Source: Halicephalobus mephisto (Eukaryota > Nematoda > Chromadorea > Rhabditida > Panagrolaimidae). From it: a DNA stretch of 20,130 nucleotides. The translations under genes were made by a program, and so were the position numbers. Under the pieces are notes generated by a model. It had not been told where the DNA came from and made no database searches. It was given only the letters and a program-made list of their open reading frames with translations. Below are positions 1-10,141 of this stretch, piece after piece (positions within the stretch are counted from its first letter, which is position 1; each line of letters begins with the position of its first letter). The stretch is taken from contig SWDT01000115.1 of assembly GCA_009193035.1 (NCBI GenBank), positions 1 to 20,130 of the forward strand. Direction: 5' to 3'.

Positions 1-643
1 TCACCGACAGCCCCGGATTCCAGACAGTATCTGTTCGTGAAGATATGAACTTGCAAAACAGTCCTCGTCCATTGCAAGTCCGCCGCATTGTAGGAAGTGG
101 CGGAGGAAGTCCAGTAACAGGACACGGAGTAGTCGTGGGTTAGGAGACGAGCCAGGGAGTGCGAGGAACAGGGGGCATTGAACTGAGCGACCCAACCGGG
201 GATCGGCGATGGACGGACAGAAACATAGCCTGTTTACTCCTTGCAGTCTCAATGTCCTTCCTCTAATAGAACCAGAACTGAAAACATTACAATATCTCGA
301 AAAAGTAAAAGTTTAATTTGTTAGGAAATGAAGTTCAAAATGAATTCCCCAAATCTGCTTAAAATTTAGAATTTTTAATGTATAATATTGCATCCAATCA
401 CATACGAAATGTATTGATTTTTAAGATTTATGCAGATTTTCAGAGGTTCTAAGATCTTCCACTAGGTGTGGAAGTTCTAGTTGTTGACGAATATAATTCG
501 AATAACTTATTGAAATAAAAAAACCTGATTTTCCTGATGGTGAAATCGGATTCAACATCCTTAGAAACTGGATCTTCGGAGAAAGCAAATCGAGCTTCTA
601 TGGATGTAAAATATATCGCTAATAATAAAAATATTAAGTTCAT
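1..643 (-). pseudogene. Carboxylesterase pseudogene, 5' part, runs off left edge
   Basis: Two exons of a type-B carboxylesterase relative are visible on the minus strand. Exon 1 (643-525) starts with a signal-peptide-like stretch (MNLIFLLLAIYFTSIEA). A donor at 524 joins in phase to an acceptor at 278, giving ISSGSIRGR, which matches LDSGFIRGR in the intact gene at 2209-4786. Exon 2 (277 to the left edge) then carries recognisable family pieces in different frames: PVPRTPW, YSVSCYW, MDEDC and VHIFTN. At least four single-base insertions or deletions and a stop separate them. The catalytic Ser, Glu and His would lie beyond the window. The intact neighbour shows no such breaks, so general assembly error is a poor explanation, but a local one cannot be excluded. 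I read it as a decayed paralogue, head to head with its intact relative. An in-frame upstream ATG at 700 is possible, but the one at 643 sits directly before the signal peptide. Confidence 0.75.
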
Positions 644-1002
644 TTTAACATCGACGGAAGAACTCAGAACAGAAAAGTAAAATAAGAGATTAAACTTCAA
701 ACCACATGCGTAAATTTTGTTTCATTGATTGTTCTTATCAGAAAAGCCGAACTGGACAGCAGCAGATGGTCTGATGATCAATAATGCAGAATTATATTTC
801 TAAAAATTAGTATGTTCAAAAATTTTGTAACATTTCACAAAAGTTTAAAATTCAAAAATTTTAGAAACTGATTTTAAAACTTCATTATTAAAAAATAAAA
901 AAATTTTTAGAATTTTTTAGAACTTGAGATTTGAGATATTCATCCCGAAAGTTCCGGATGGATTTTTAAAGATTCCAAAATTTCTTTAAATTTCAAAAAA
1001 AA

Positions 1003-1083
1003 ACAAAATTTAACAAAATTTCGAAAAAAACAAGATTTAATAAAATTTCGAAAAAAACAAAATTTAATAAAATTTTTAAATGT
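1003..1083. repeat. 27-base tandem repeat, three units
   Basis: Three consecutive units of the form acaaaatttaataaaatttc followed by gaaaaaa begin at 1003, 1030 and 1057. The third unit diverges at its end. It is AT-rich and non-coding. Confidence 0.75.
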
Positions 1084-1312
1084 TCGAAATTTATTAAACA
1101 CTATCCTGATTGGGATCAAACCAAGTTAAAAACCACTTTTGCATATGCTATAGAGATCCATATTTTATGAAATAATAAATTTCAATAATGAAGTTTTCGA
1201 TAGTGTAAGCATAAAAGATGAAATTAAACCACAAAAATAAAAGACGGAATTAAACCGCCAATGGCCTAGAAAAAAGTTCAAAGCTCCGTCTAGTCAGCCG
1301 ACGTTTGTGATC

Positions 1313-1500
1313 TGTTTTATCAAAATTGAAACTCAAAATTCGAGTTCAAAATTCTGATTTTTCATTTTAAAAAACATATTTTTTTAATTTCAAAAATCTT
1401 TTTTATCAAAATTAAAACTCAAGATTCGAGGTCGAAATTCTGATTTTTCGTTTTAAAAACACAATTTTTTAATTTCAAAAATATGTTTTATCTAAATTAA
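1313..1500. repeat. 86-base tandem repeat, about 2.2 units
   Basis: The block starting ttttatcaaaattgaaactc recurs 86 bases later and begins a third time after a further 85 bases. Each unit contains attctgatttttc and aatttcaaaaat. Downstream, 1560-1640 carries reverse-complement-like text (gaactctgatttttaac, then gataaaac, then gtattatcaaag). This resembles the termini of the foldback element at 15409-15753, so it may be an old, rearranged relative. Confidence 0.6.
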
Positions 1501-1898
1501 TAGTTGAAACTTAACTAAATTTCTCTAATTCGCTCATGATTCATAATTTGTATTTTAACTTAAAAAATTTGAACTTTGACCTCGAACTCTGATTTTTAAC
1601 TTTGATAAAACAAAGTACTGGTCCGTATTATCAAAGCGACAGTTTTTGAGAAAATCCAGCTCCGAACTTGTCCGAATTTGACTTCCATCAAACGAGAACT
1701 TTTTCTTCTCTTTGTTCTGTGCTTATTTTAAGATAAACATCCTTGAATTTGCTGACAGTAGGAACCAACAATTTTCCGCTTGATCATAGAATTTCCGGGC
1801 GTCATCAAATCATCTCCCACAATTTCACCATTACTACAGTAATACAATAGCTAATGTATGCAATTGTAAAATCGCGAAACCAAGTTTGATTTCTATAT

Positions 1899-2077
1899 CG
1901 AGATCTACGAAACCATCGTTGTCGAAAATAAAAATAAAAATAAAAAAATAAAATTCAAAGCAGAATTGTGAAATATAAGCGCAACATTTAAATTTTGTAA
2001 TTTTGCTTTGAATTTTATTTTTATTTTCATTTTTATTTTTATTTTTATTTTTTATAATGACCGTTTTGTAGATCTCG
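1899..2077. repeat. Snapback palindrome upstream of the carboxylesterase start
   Basis: Arms of roughly 75 bases face each other across a loop of about 30 bases. The left arm begins cgagatctacgaaacc and passes through an (aaaaat)n run to aaattcaaagcag. The right arm mirrors this, from gctttgaattttatttttat to ttttgtagatctcg. It ends about 130 bases before the start codon at 2209. It looks like a non-autonomous foldback element or MITE. I saw no clear target-site duplication. Confidence 0.75.
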
Positions 2078-2208
2078 ACACAGATAGGATATGTTTGAAC
2101 TGATATTTCTAATCATAAAAATCAGTCTCACCGATCATCCTTATCTGCTGTTCGATGAAAGATCGAGGGCCATAATTTCCTTGTTTATTTTTTGTTCATT
2201 CGAGAATA

Positions 2209-4786
2209 ATGATCTCCCAAATAATTTTATTGTCCCTTATTTCTTCAACTTTAGCCCAAAAGCTACCATATCCTGGAATCCCGGATGACTCTCTGTTAAT
2301 TAAGAAGTTAGATTCCGGTTTTATTCGTGGCAGGAAACATGTCACGGAAAACGGAGTGGAGGGATATGTTTTTCTTTCGATTCCTGTGGCTGAAGCCCCG
2401 GTTGGAGACTTGAGGTTCAAAAAGCCGGTCCCCAGAAAGCCTTGGGATGGTCTTCTCAACACGACAGAGTATACTGTATCTTGCTACTGGAATTCTACAA
2501 CAACTACAGCCCTCACAGATGACTTCAAGATGGACGAAGACTGTATCCAGACCCACATCTACACCAATGAACATTGTTTAACCAAAGGGGGATGTGCTGT
2601 GGCTTTCTACATCTACGGAGGAAACTTCGGATTCGGCACTCCTTTGACCTTCAATCACAACATATTGGTGGACAATTTTGGGAACTCTAGTAGGAACATC
2701 GTCTTCGTGACTCCAAGCTTCAGAGAAGTCGCATTCGGTATTTTGAATTTAAACTGGAAGTTGCCGTTGTCTGCTGATCTGAATCCTGGATTTCATGGTG
2801 AGGTTTGGATTTGAAAGTAATAAAAGTTTATAATATAATTTCACATATCGAATCATTAATTCAAACAGTTTTGATATATAAAAATCGAGTATTTATACGA
2901 AATATAAGTTCTGAAACAATTTCATATAATTATTTTAAAAAAAACTTAATTCAATATATGAACTTGAATTTTCAGATGTTGTATTCCAACTTCAATGGGT
3001 GAAGGATAATATTCACCTATTTGGAGGTGATGCGGACAGAATCACCGTTCTCGGGCATTCTGGAGGAGCAAACATCGTCAACTTGATGACGATATCTCCA
3101 GCAATCCAGAACATGTTCCGACAAGCCGCGATTCTGTCTCGTGGAATTGAATACCAGGAACTCATTCCGGACAGAAATCAGGGGGCTTCTCGGATGACTT
3201 CTCAGAAGGTCGGATGTACTTCTTTGGATATTTACGATCCTCAATGGGAAGATTTAGAGACAGTTGAGGGTATTTTAAACTGTCTAAGGAACAAATCTGC
3301 CTTGGAGATTTCGTCGATCCAGAAGGTAGTCGAGTCAGCAGGCTATCGTTATGTCGTTTCCATCGATTACGGAGAAGGAGCTCTGCTTCCGACGATATAT
3401 GAAGTCTTGGACAAGTCCAGGAGACCGATGCCTTTGTTAACTGGGACTGTTTCGAAGGAGTTCCTGGATTCAAAGGACACTGTCAAGTCCCTCACTGAGG
3501 TCGCCCAGGCGGCTCTGCGAAACTGGTGTTACAAATTACTCATGTTTAAGAGCTACGCTACAAGCGAATCTGCAATGCAAGCCTGCATGGTGGAGTATAA
3601 CACAAGTAATAGTTTTCATATATGAAATTCGTAGGCAACCTATATTTGACGGAACTTCATATATCAAATCTGTACAATTTGTTTAATAAGATTCCACATA
3701 TCAATTTTATACAAAAACTTGAATTTAACATGCCCTTGCATTGATTTTACTTTTCACAGCTTCCCGGTCTTTGAACCTCAACGACGACATACTGTTCTAC
3801 GTCCCTCAGATGGAGCTCGCCGTCAGTGCTGCTAACCAAGGAGCTCCAGTTTACGTTTATCAATTCGAATACGAGGATATCGGAGACGCCTTTGCCGCTG
3901 GAAAGGGAATTTGTCAACCCACGAGAGAAGAAACCCCTGGACACGCTATGGAATTGGTGAATTTTCGATTTTTCTAGAACTTTGAGAAATCCCGTAAATT
4001 TTCGCAAATTTCGGAATTCTCCAGAATCCAATGGAAGGTCGTAAAACTGTTTGAAACTAGGGATTCTGGAGATTTCTAAAAACCTGGAAATTCGTGTTGA
4101 GACAATTTCGTAAAACATTTTTGGTGTTTAGTTTTACTAACCCCTCAGTTCTAGATATACTTGGTGGGCCAGCACCTCGGGAACTTCACTGCCAAAGACA
4201 AGCAGATCCAGTATCTCTACAGCCAGATTTTCGCCGACTTCATCAATCACGGTACTCCGAATACTTCCGAACGAAAGTGGGACAAGTTTGACGCCACGAA
4301 GTTGAATTATTTCGTAATCGATTACCCCGACCCTACTCTCGAAAACCCCGGGATGAAGGACAACTACCACAGAAGAGCTGTTGAATTTTGGCATGAACAG
4401 TTCCCCAAGTAAGTTTTCTAGATGCTCGGAACGTGCAGAAATAGGTGCGAACTGCCGGTTTGGTTTTTTCAATTTCTCTAGCTGCTCGGAACGTGCGTAG
4501 TTAAACTCAAGCTGGTGGTTTAATTTTTATCTTTTTTATATTACTTTTCAGAATCGCTGGTAGTCGTAAAATCGTGACCAAGGAATCTGAATTCTTCGAC
4601 ATAATGTTCCCCAAGGGTTCGAATTCGTCTCTTGCGGGGCCAGTCGAAGAAACGCAAAAAGAGTCCGAGACAAACTGGGAACTGCTCTTCTGGATCGCCT
4701 TTGCTCTGTTCATCCTGACCCTCGTTGTCGTCGCCTTCGTTTGGATCATTGTTAATCGGCGGAAATCCCAATACCAAAATCTGTGA
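2209..4786 (+). CDS. Membrane-anchored type-B carboxylesterase / cholinesterase-like protein
   Basis: Five exons, 2209-2797, 2976-3605, 3760-3956, 4155-4408 and 4552-4786, join in phase into 634 residues. A signal peptide covers about residues 1-17. The alpha/beta-hydrolase esterase signature follows: MDEDC near residue 110, oxyanion-hole segment YIYGGNFGFG, nucleophile in GHSGG (Ser225), likely acid Glu358 in TVSKEF, and His468 in GHAMEL. The Ser-Glu-His spacing (133 and 110 residues) fits the cholinesterase fold, so catalysis is expected. The last exon adds a Ser/Glu-rich stalk, one hydrophobic segment (about 601-624) and a short basic tail (NRRKSQYQNL), predicting a single-pass protein with its esterase domain outside the cell or in the lumen. 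Donors are mostly standard (gtgagg, gtaata, gtgaat, gtaagt). The acceptor of exon 4 must be tctag, because the cag just upstream would bring in a stop. The natural substrate cannot be told from the sequence. Confidence 0.9.
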
Positions 4787-4806
4787 AGAATGAATATCAG
4801 TAAACA

Positions 4807-4812
4807 AATAAA
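4807..4812 (+). other. Polyadenylation signal of the carboxylesterase gene
   Basis: A canonical aataaa lies about 20 bases after the stop codon at 4784-4786 and is followed by a T-rich stretch. Its position is normal for a nematode 3' end with a very short untranslated region. Confidence 0.6.
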
Positions 4813-5353
4813 ACCGTCTTTGATACATGTTGTGTAATTTTGTTTATTTTTTAATTCAAAAAAACTACCCTTCAGATTTTTATAAAAAGTATATAGAATA
4901 CGGTAACCAGACCCATAGACTGCAGATTTTAAATGAAAAGTGAAAGTAGTCTTCAGCATCCGGAAATTCAGAATCCTGGATTCAGAAGTTTAGAATCTTA
5001 TAACTCCATTAGATGAAGTCCAACTGATTTCATTTACTTTTCCAGAAATACTTACACCTTGAGATGTTCTACTTTTTTCAAGCACCGGCTTCTGAAATCA
5101 TGCCTTAAGAGGAGATGCCGAAGTTCACCATCATATATCGTCAGTTTTCACCGTTTACATGTCCCTGTGCCGGACTAGATTCCTTATAGATTGCTAGTTT
5201 TTATATTTTTTATAATCCGGGATGAAATGCAATACTAAAATCATGTCCTTTACGAAACAAGAGCAGAAACACGAATTCTGACGGTCTTCTAAGAAAACAA
5301 AAATTGTTTTCTCGGTTGAACACGATCTAAGGAGATCCAATAGCGAATGATAG
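4813..5353. other. Intergenic, no gene seen
   Basis: No supported gene. The stretch has mixed composition with no long open frame. Part of it (about 4960-4980, agaatcctggattcagaag) resembles a segment of the palindrome at 13209-13231, which suggests scattered short repeats. Confidence 0.5.
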
Positions 5354-5582
5354 TGTTGGATTGTACACTATCTATTTGAGTGGGAGCCACACAGCGTTGG
5401 TCCCGAAGGGAACTACCCTGAGGACCAACGGAAGGCGTACGATTGCGGATTAGTGACGATTTTGAGATTGCGCAATAATTTTGATAGAGTTGTAATTTAT
5501 CTCGTGCTTGTGGCTTCAATAAAGTTATTTTCACATATTTGTGTCTACACGCGGATCCAGATTCCCCAGCGACGATCCAAAA
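5354..5582 (+). mobile_element. Solo LTR, copy 1 (229 bases)
   Basis: It begins tgttggattg and ends gatccaaaa, where the expected ending ccaaca has decayed by one base. It is flanked by the direct repeat gatag at 5349-5353 and 5583-5587, a five-base target-site duplication. Internally it has an aataaag signal followed by ttattttcacatatttgtg and tctacac, the layout of an LTR R region. Copies 2 (17384-17609) and 3 (19546-19775) align over their whole lengths in the opposite orientation. An open frame of 106 codons across it is accidental. No internal retroelement genes flank it, so it is a solo LTR left by recombination. Confidence 0.85.
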
Positions 5583-5587
5583 GATAG

Positions 5588-6708
5588 GTTTTCGAGGTTC
5601 TGAGTTCATTAGCGATGGAAATTGTGACTTGGAATATCAATATAAAAGTTCAGAGATCCAAAATTTAAAATCCAAGAAAATTTCATAAACGAGATATCTA
5701 GAATACGGTTTTGGACATGAGGAATTCATAGATGTTGCATATTAGACGCGATAAATGTTAATTTTTATACAACACTAAAACTACATGTACGCAGTAACAA
5801 TAAACACAAAAAAATACATTAAAATGATTTTAATTTATCGGATATATTATATAACATGTATTTTTTTGTGTATAGTTGTTTACAAACAACAATGAACTAT
5901 TTATACATAAAAAACTTTACTTTTGGTTTCGTAAAAATTGCGAAATATAACACAATTGTCATATTTTTCATGAATATTTGACATTTGTGACAAAATTGTC
6001 AGGAATAAAGTTAATTTTTACTTTTTAAAATTTGATCTAATTAGTAATTTTAAAACCGTAATAAATACGCCGTCCGTGTTATTTTTTGCGAATTTGATAT
6101 TGTCGAAAAAAATACCGACATAACTCAACATTTTACAAATTTTATTCCTATTTCGCACAGAAAAGCAACAAGTTATCTATAATCTTTAAAGTGACTAGAT
6201 TTTATAAATGACTACTTTATTTGCTCCATCTATTGTACATAACTCAACATGTTGCTGAAAATTAAATACGACAAAAATGAGGTTATGAAAGGTCGATATT
6301 GTTGATGAATTTTCTACCAAAATTTTTTAAATTTAATTTTGATTAAATCGGCATTTAAAATTTTAATAAAAATAATAAAAGTGGTTTAGAATATACAATA
6401 CGATAAAATTACGAGCTCCGGATAAATAGATATTTAAAATTACCGTTTTCCAATATTAACGAAACTTTTTGAAATCTTAAGGACCTTAGATACCTTAATA
6501 GTACTTTTTAATCTTCGAATATGGCTTTCTTAAAAAATTTTCATTATGATCTTCATCAATTGCTGAAATTTAATGAGGAAAAAACCATAAAAAATATAAT
6601 AATAGAATTTAGGGACTGTTGTGATCATTAATTTAAGTATTTTTTAAAATACTAAAACGCCTTGTGATCACGATACGAAGATAACTCCTCGAAGCGGTAC
6701 TGTCTTTT
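5588..6708. other. AT-rich intergenic region, no gene seen
   Basis: No supported gene. It contains a perfect 16-base inverted repeat (acacaaaaaaatacat at 5804-5819, complement at 5856-5871) whose similarity extends a few bases outward, so it could form a hairpin with a loop of about 36 bases. The rest is low-complexity AT text. Confidence 0.5.
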
Positions 6709-6718
6709 GCTGTCGCAG

Positions 6719-6852
6719 GAAGCGAGAAGACTCCTAGCACGAAAACCCTGGAGATGCAAGAACTCAATTTGCGCGCCAAACGACAGGCAGAATCGGAGGA
6801 ACACAGGAGCGACGCTACAGAACCGGACGAAATCTTGAAGAGTTGTTGTTAA
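6719..6852 (+). other. Short frame ending in Cys-Cys, possible last exon
   Basis: After an acceptor-like tgtcgcag, a frame of about 44 codons runs to a stop at 6850-6852. It is rich in charged residues (LEMQELNLRAKRQ in the middle) and ends EILKSCC. An aataaa follows about 30 bases later. A C-terminal Cys-Cys is typical of Rab proteins, but no GTPase motif precedes it and I found no upstream exon. The same frame with the same length occurs in arm 2 (18625-18758, minus). The two copies differ by five substitutions, all changing amino acids (E/K, R/G, S/A by two changes, S/N), so selection to keep the protein is not evident. It may be the orphaned last exon of a gene cut by the duplication. No function is assigned. 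Confidence 0.35.
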
Positions 6853-7397
6853 TTACTTTGTATTGTTGACTACTGGAATAAAGTAACCAGTTAACAATTG
6901 TCAATTAAGGGAAGAGGCCAGAATCCCTTACATTTGCCGAAGGTCGTGTTCTTTTTTAGAATAAATAGTTGATATATAGCGATGACTGGTCACAGCACTT
7001 GATTATCTCGTTTCAAAAGATTGTTTAGCAAAAACAGAATAAAGATTCTGAGTCAGCATTTTAAGAGCTAAAAAACGATATAACTCATTCCAAAAGACCA
7101 CTTTGAACAGAGTAAGTTTCCTTGTGAGTATTCATCACCCTATCTACCGATCCTTTTTCCTTCAATATTTATTTTTTGAAAAAATAATTAATAATTGTTA
7201 AAATTGTTAATTTTTTAAAAACTTCAGTTTTTGAATTTTTCAAATTTTGACCTACAGCGAAAAATCTTTAAATTTCAGTATTTTTGATCTTTGAAAAAGT
7301 AAATTCGAACCACCAAAAAGTAAATAAGCCATGATGATTATTGTGGTAGGATATTTACAAAATGGTAACTTTTAAATTGAGCATCTGAGAATTTGGC
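6853..7397. other. Convergent 3' region between the Cys-Cys frame and GTPase A
   Basis: No gene. This non-coding stretch is shared with arm 2 (about 18080-18624). The part next to the GTPase (7347-7397) is also shared with copy B (about 10090-10141), so the three GTPase genes were duplicated together with a piece of 3' untranslated region. Confidence 0.6.
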
Positions 7398-8536
7398 TTA
7401 GATAATGTTGCAAGATTTCTTTGATTTTTTTGATTTTTTTAGTTTTGAGGAAATTGCGGCTCTAATGGACTCCACGAAGACATCCTTCAAACCTTCTTGA
7501 GTCAAGGCACTACATTCCATGTATTTGACTGCTTTGACCTTCTTGGCTAACTCGATTCCTTCATCTCTAGTTATTGGTTTCTGTTTATTCTTTTCAAGTC
7601 TAGTTTGAACTGCTGGATCTGTTCTGAGGTCAATCTTCGTTCCTGAATTTACGTTATTGAATTTTCGGCAAAACCATCTATTTAGTCAAAGTAAATTATA
7701 AAAATCAGTTTAAAAAATTGAAATTCTTACATAGGAAATTCAGAATGTGTAAAATCTGTAGGAATAGTTTTCGAAAATCAATTAGAAACTATACAGCAAT
7801 AACCTAAGTAGGTAATTAAAATCAACGTAATACCACACTCAAATATAATAAAGTTAATAAACTCAATAAAGTTCATAAAAAATATCAGCGTTTTTCAACT
7901 TTTTGGTTGAAAATTCACTTAACACATGTGCGAAATCACTTTTTTTTATCTTAATCTATGATACGAGCTTTTATATCTTCAACCAACTTCCTCATTCCAG
8001 AAAAACGTTTACGTAATTGAATATAGATTCTGCATTTGTACATTGTAAGCTACAATTTCAGCTAGAAGTTACTTCAACAACCAAATCAAGTAAAATGTTT
8101 TTTGTCTAAGAAGTTTACAAGTTCTAATTGGACAAACTCACCAACTAAGAGTATCGGGGTTTCTGGACGATGATGCTGTAACTCCGGAATCCATTTATTT
8201 AAAACGTTGTCCAACGAATAAGGAGAAACAACACTGAAACAAAGAACAAAGATGTCGGTACTAGGATAAGTGAGTGGTCTGAGTATGTCGTAGTCCTCCA
8301 GCCCAGCAATATTCCAAAGATCTAGATTTACAATTTGTTCATCAAAAACCACCGACGATGAGTAGTTGTCAATCCTGGAAATTACAGTTCATAGATATAC
8401 AAAAATGAGAAACTTACAATGTCGGTACATATTCCGTTGGAAAAGCACCTTTTGTATAAGTCTCCACCATGCACCTTTTACCGACTGTTCCATCTCCAAC
8501 AACTACACATTTGATTTTGCCTGATTGTGATTCCAT
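7398..8536 (-). CDS. GTPase copy A: intact Rho/Rac (MIG-2-like) protein with altered catalytic motifs
   Basis: Three exons, 8536-8418, 8374-8142 and 7642-7398, encode 198 residues with no frame break. Introns are 43 and 499 bases at the same positions and phases as in copy B. The fold motifs of a Rho GTPase are recognisable: P-loop GDGTVGKRC (residues 14-22), switch I YVPTLIDNYS, switch [11 protein letters not shown]4 TKID, G5 ECSAL, a Lys-rich tail and a CNII prenylation box. Three key positions are changed: the Mg-binding Thr (Rac T17) is Arg21, the DxxG Asp (Rac D57) is Asn61, and the catalytic Gln (Rac Q61) is Leu65. Effector-loop V36-F37 has become Leu-Ile. An acceptor (ttcttcag) lies 20 bases before the ATG, suiting SL trans-splicing or a 5' UTR intron. 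An open frame with lost chemistry suggests a pseudo-GTPase that could bind partners without normal cycling; that is inference. Confidence 0.85.
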
Positions 8537-8736
8537 TACAAAGAAATTCCAACAATCTGAAGAAAAAATTTAATTTAAAAAATTGTGATTGATCAGAAGA
8601 AATTAAGAATTAAAATTCTAGAAATATTTTAAAAGTAAATTTCAACGATGACCAATTCACGTGCTGCACTACTTGTGTCTCAAAAGTCCACGTTTAAATT
8701 TCCCAATTAGTCTTCTGAATTCAGAATTCTGAAGTC

Positions 8737-8862
8737 AATTTCTAAATTCTAAAATTCTAAATTTCTAAATTCTAAATTTCTAAATTCTAAATTCTAAATT
8801 CTAAATATTCTAAATTCCTAAATTCTAAATTCTAAATTCTAAATTCTAAATTCTAATTTTAG
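8737..8862. repeat. Heptamer array (ttctaaa)n, arm 1 only
   Basis: About sixteen copies of ttctaaa with occasional single-base insertions. The matching place in arm 2 (about 16515-16560) has only one or two units, so the array expanded after the inverted duplication or contracted in arm 2. Confidence 0.8.
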
Positions 8863-9541
8863 ATTCATTTCTGCAAAAATTAAGTTCAAAGTAATGTTGT
8901 TTTACTAAAATAAAGTTCATTTAAAAAACAATTAAATCAGACAATTTCATTTCGATCATTAACAATAAAAATGCGAAAAATATCACAACTCTCCATTTTT
9001 TCAAAATTTCGGAATTAACAGTTTTGTTCGAATTCAAAACTTTCGAAATCGACAACTGCGTTAGATACTGATATTCGTATAGTCACGAAGTACTCAATTC
9101 AACTGATTCCATGATTTAAATAAATATTAAAATGTTATGAAATCAGCTTATGTCTTGACAATTCGATCAATAATGAGGGAAATTTGATAAGCATCTATTA
9201 GTCAGCCGGATGATAAAAAATTTCTGTTTTTATCTTTCTTATTCAACAAAAGATGAAAGTAATTACTAAGACAAAAAACTATATTAAAAAGAGAAGATCT
9301 GAAGTGACAGTTTGGATATCAGGGACAGTAGGATACTGTAGGGTACTGTAGGGTATAAGTGAGGATTTCTGGTTATTATATGAGGAAATATTAGGGTTGT
9401 AATTTGGCCGGGCAAATTGAACAATGGAAACCGACGTTGTAATTTGGCCGGGCAAATCACAACCTTAGGAAATATATAAATCGTATCCTTACTATTTTAT
9501 TCAAAATTATCAATATACTTTTGTTTTCTATCTTAAGAATA

Positions 9542-10141
9542 ATAAATAATCATTAATCCAAAGGAAACTAGAATCTCCTTAATGACGAAATAGGGCCATC
9601 TGTGAAGAGAAATGTTTATTCAATAATACTGTGGACTTTGACGTGTTCTACATAGACTCGAAGTTAGGGATAATTCCTTCCTTATCCAACAACAACCTAC
9701 ATTAATCCTAGGAAGTAACTTAATCAAAACACAAAGTACAAGGAACTCAAGTAACAATGCTTTCGAACAACTCTAGGTCGTTCACAATGGAAATAGAACA
9801 GTCGTTTAAACCACACCAAATATAAAAATTACAACTTTTTCACACCAAATAAAACTTTCACTATTTTCAAAATAAATCTAATCTTGCGAAATTCAAAAAA
9901 CCAATTTCAAATCTGACACTACTTTTAACAAACATCTCCGAAATTATCCAGATTTTCCAATTTAGTTTTCCATCAGCAACCCTGATTTTTAAACTTGTCA
10001 ATATTTTTGGTCTTTAAAGAAGCAATAATTTATAAACGCAACTTTGAATCAACAAAACGTAGCATAATAAGGCAACTCGATTCTTGCAGTAGGATATTTA
10101 CAAAAATGGTAACTTTTGAATTGAGCATCTGAGAATTTGGC
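9542..10141. other. Intergenic region between arm 1 and GTPase B
   Basis: No gene seen. The first 500 bases are plain AT-rich DNA. The last 50 or so match the 3' untranslated region of copies A and C, and similarity stops at ggatatttac near 10090. Confidence 0.5.

Larger units (their letters stand above)
644..2208. other. Intergenic region between the divergent carboxylesterase copies
   Basis: No coding sequence is supported here. The stretch is AT-rich and holds a 27-base tandem repeat (1003-1083), an 86-base repeat of just over two copies (1313-1500), and a snapback palindrome (1899-2077). Promoters of both flanking genes must lie here, but I cannot point to a specific promoter element. 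Confidence 0.6.
6709..9541. repeat. Inverted duplication, arm 1
   Basis: This segment is repeated in reverse complement at 15878-18773. It holds, from left to right, the short Cys-Cys-ending frame, GTPase copy A on the minus strand, and about 950 bases of non-coding DNA. Similarity starts abruptly at gctgtcgcaggaagc on the left and ends near cttaagatagaaaacaaaag on the right. The non-coding part from about 8900 to 9480 is nearly identical to its partner by eye, with a handful of substitutions, which implies a recent event. Arm 1 has an expanded heptamer array (8737-8862) and an extra 42-base direct duplication at about 9400-9462 that arm 2 lacks. Confidence 0.9.

Noticed and set aside
4507..4959. 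150-codon minus-strand open frame
   Set aside because: It is antisense to the last exon of the carboxylesterase, whose frame, phase and membrane segment are far better supported.
5289..5609. 106-codon minus-strand open frame
   Set aside because: It lies across a solo LTR with a clear target-site duplication and has no recognisable protein motif.
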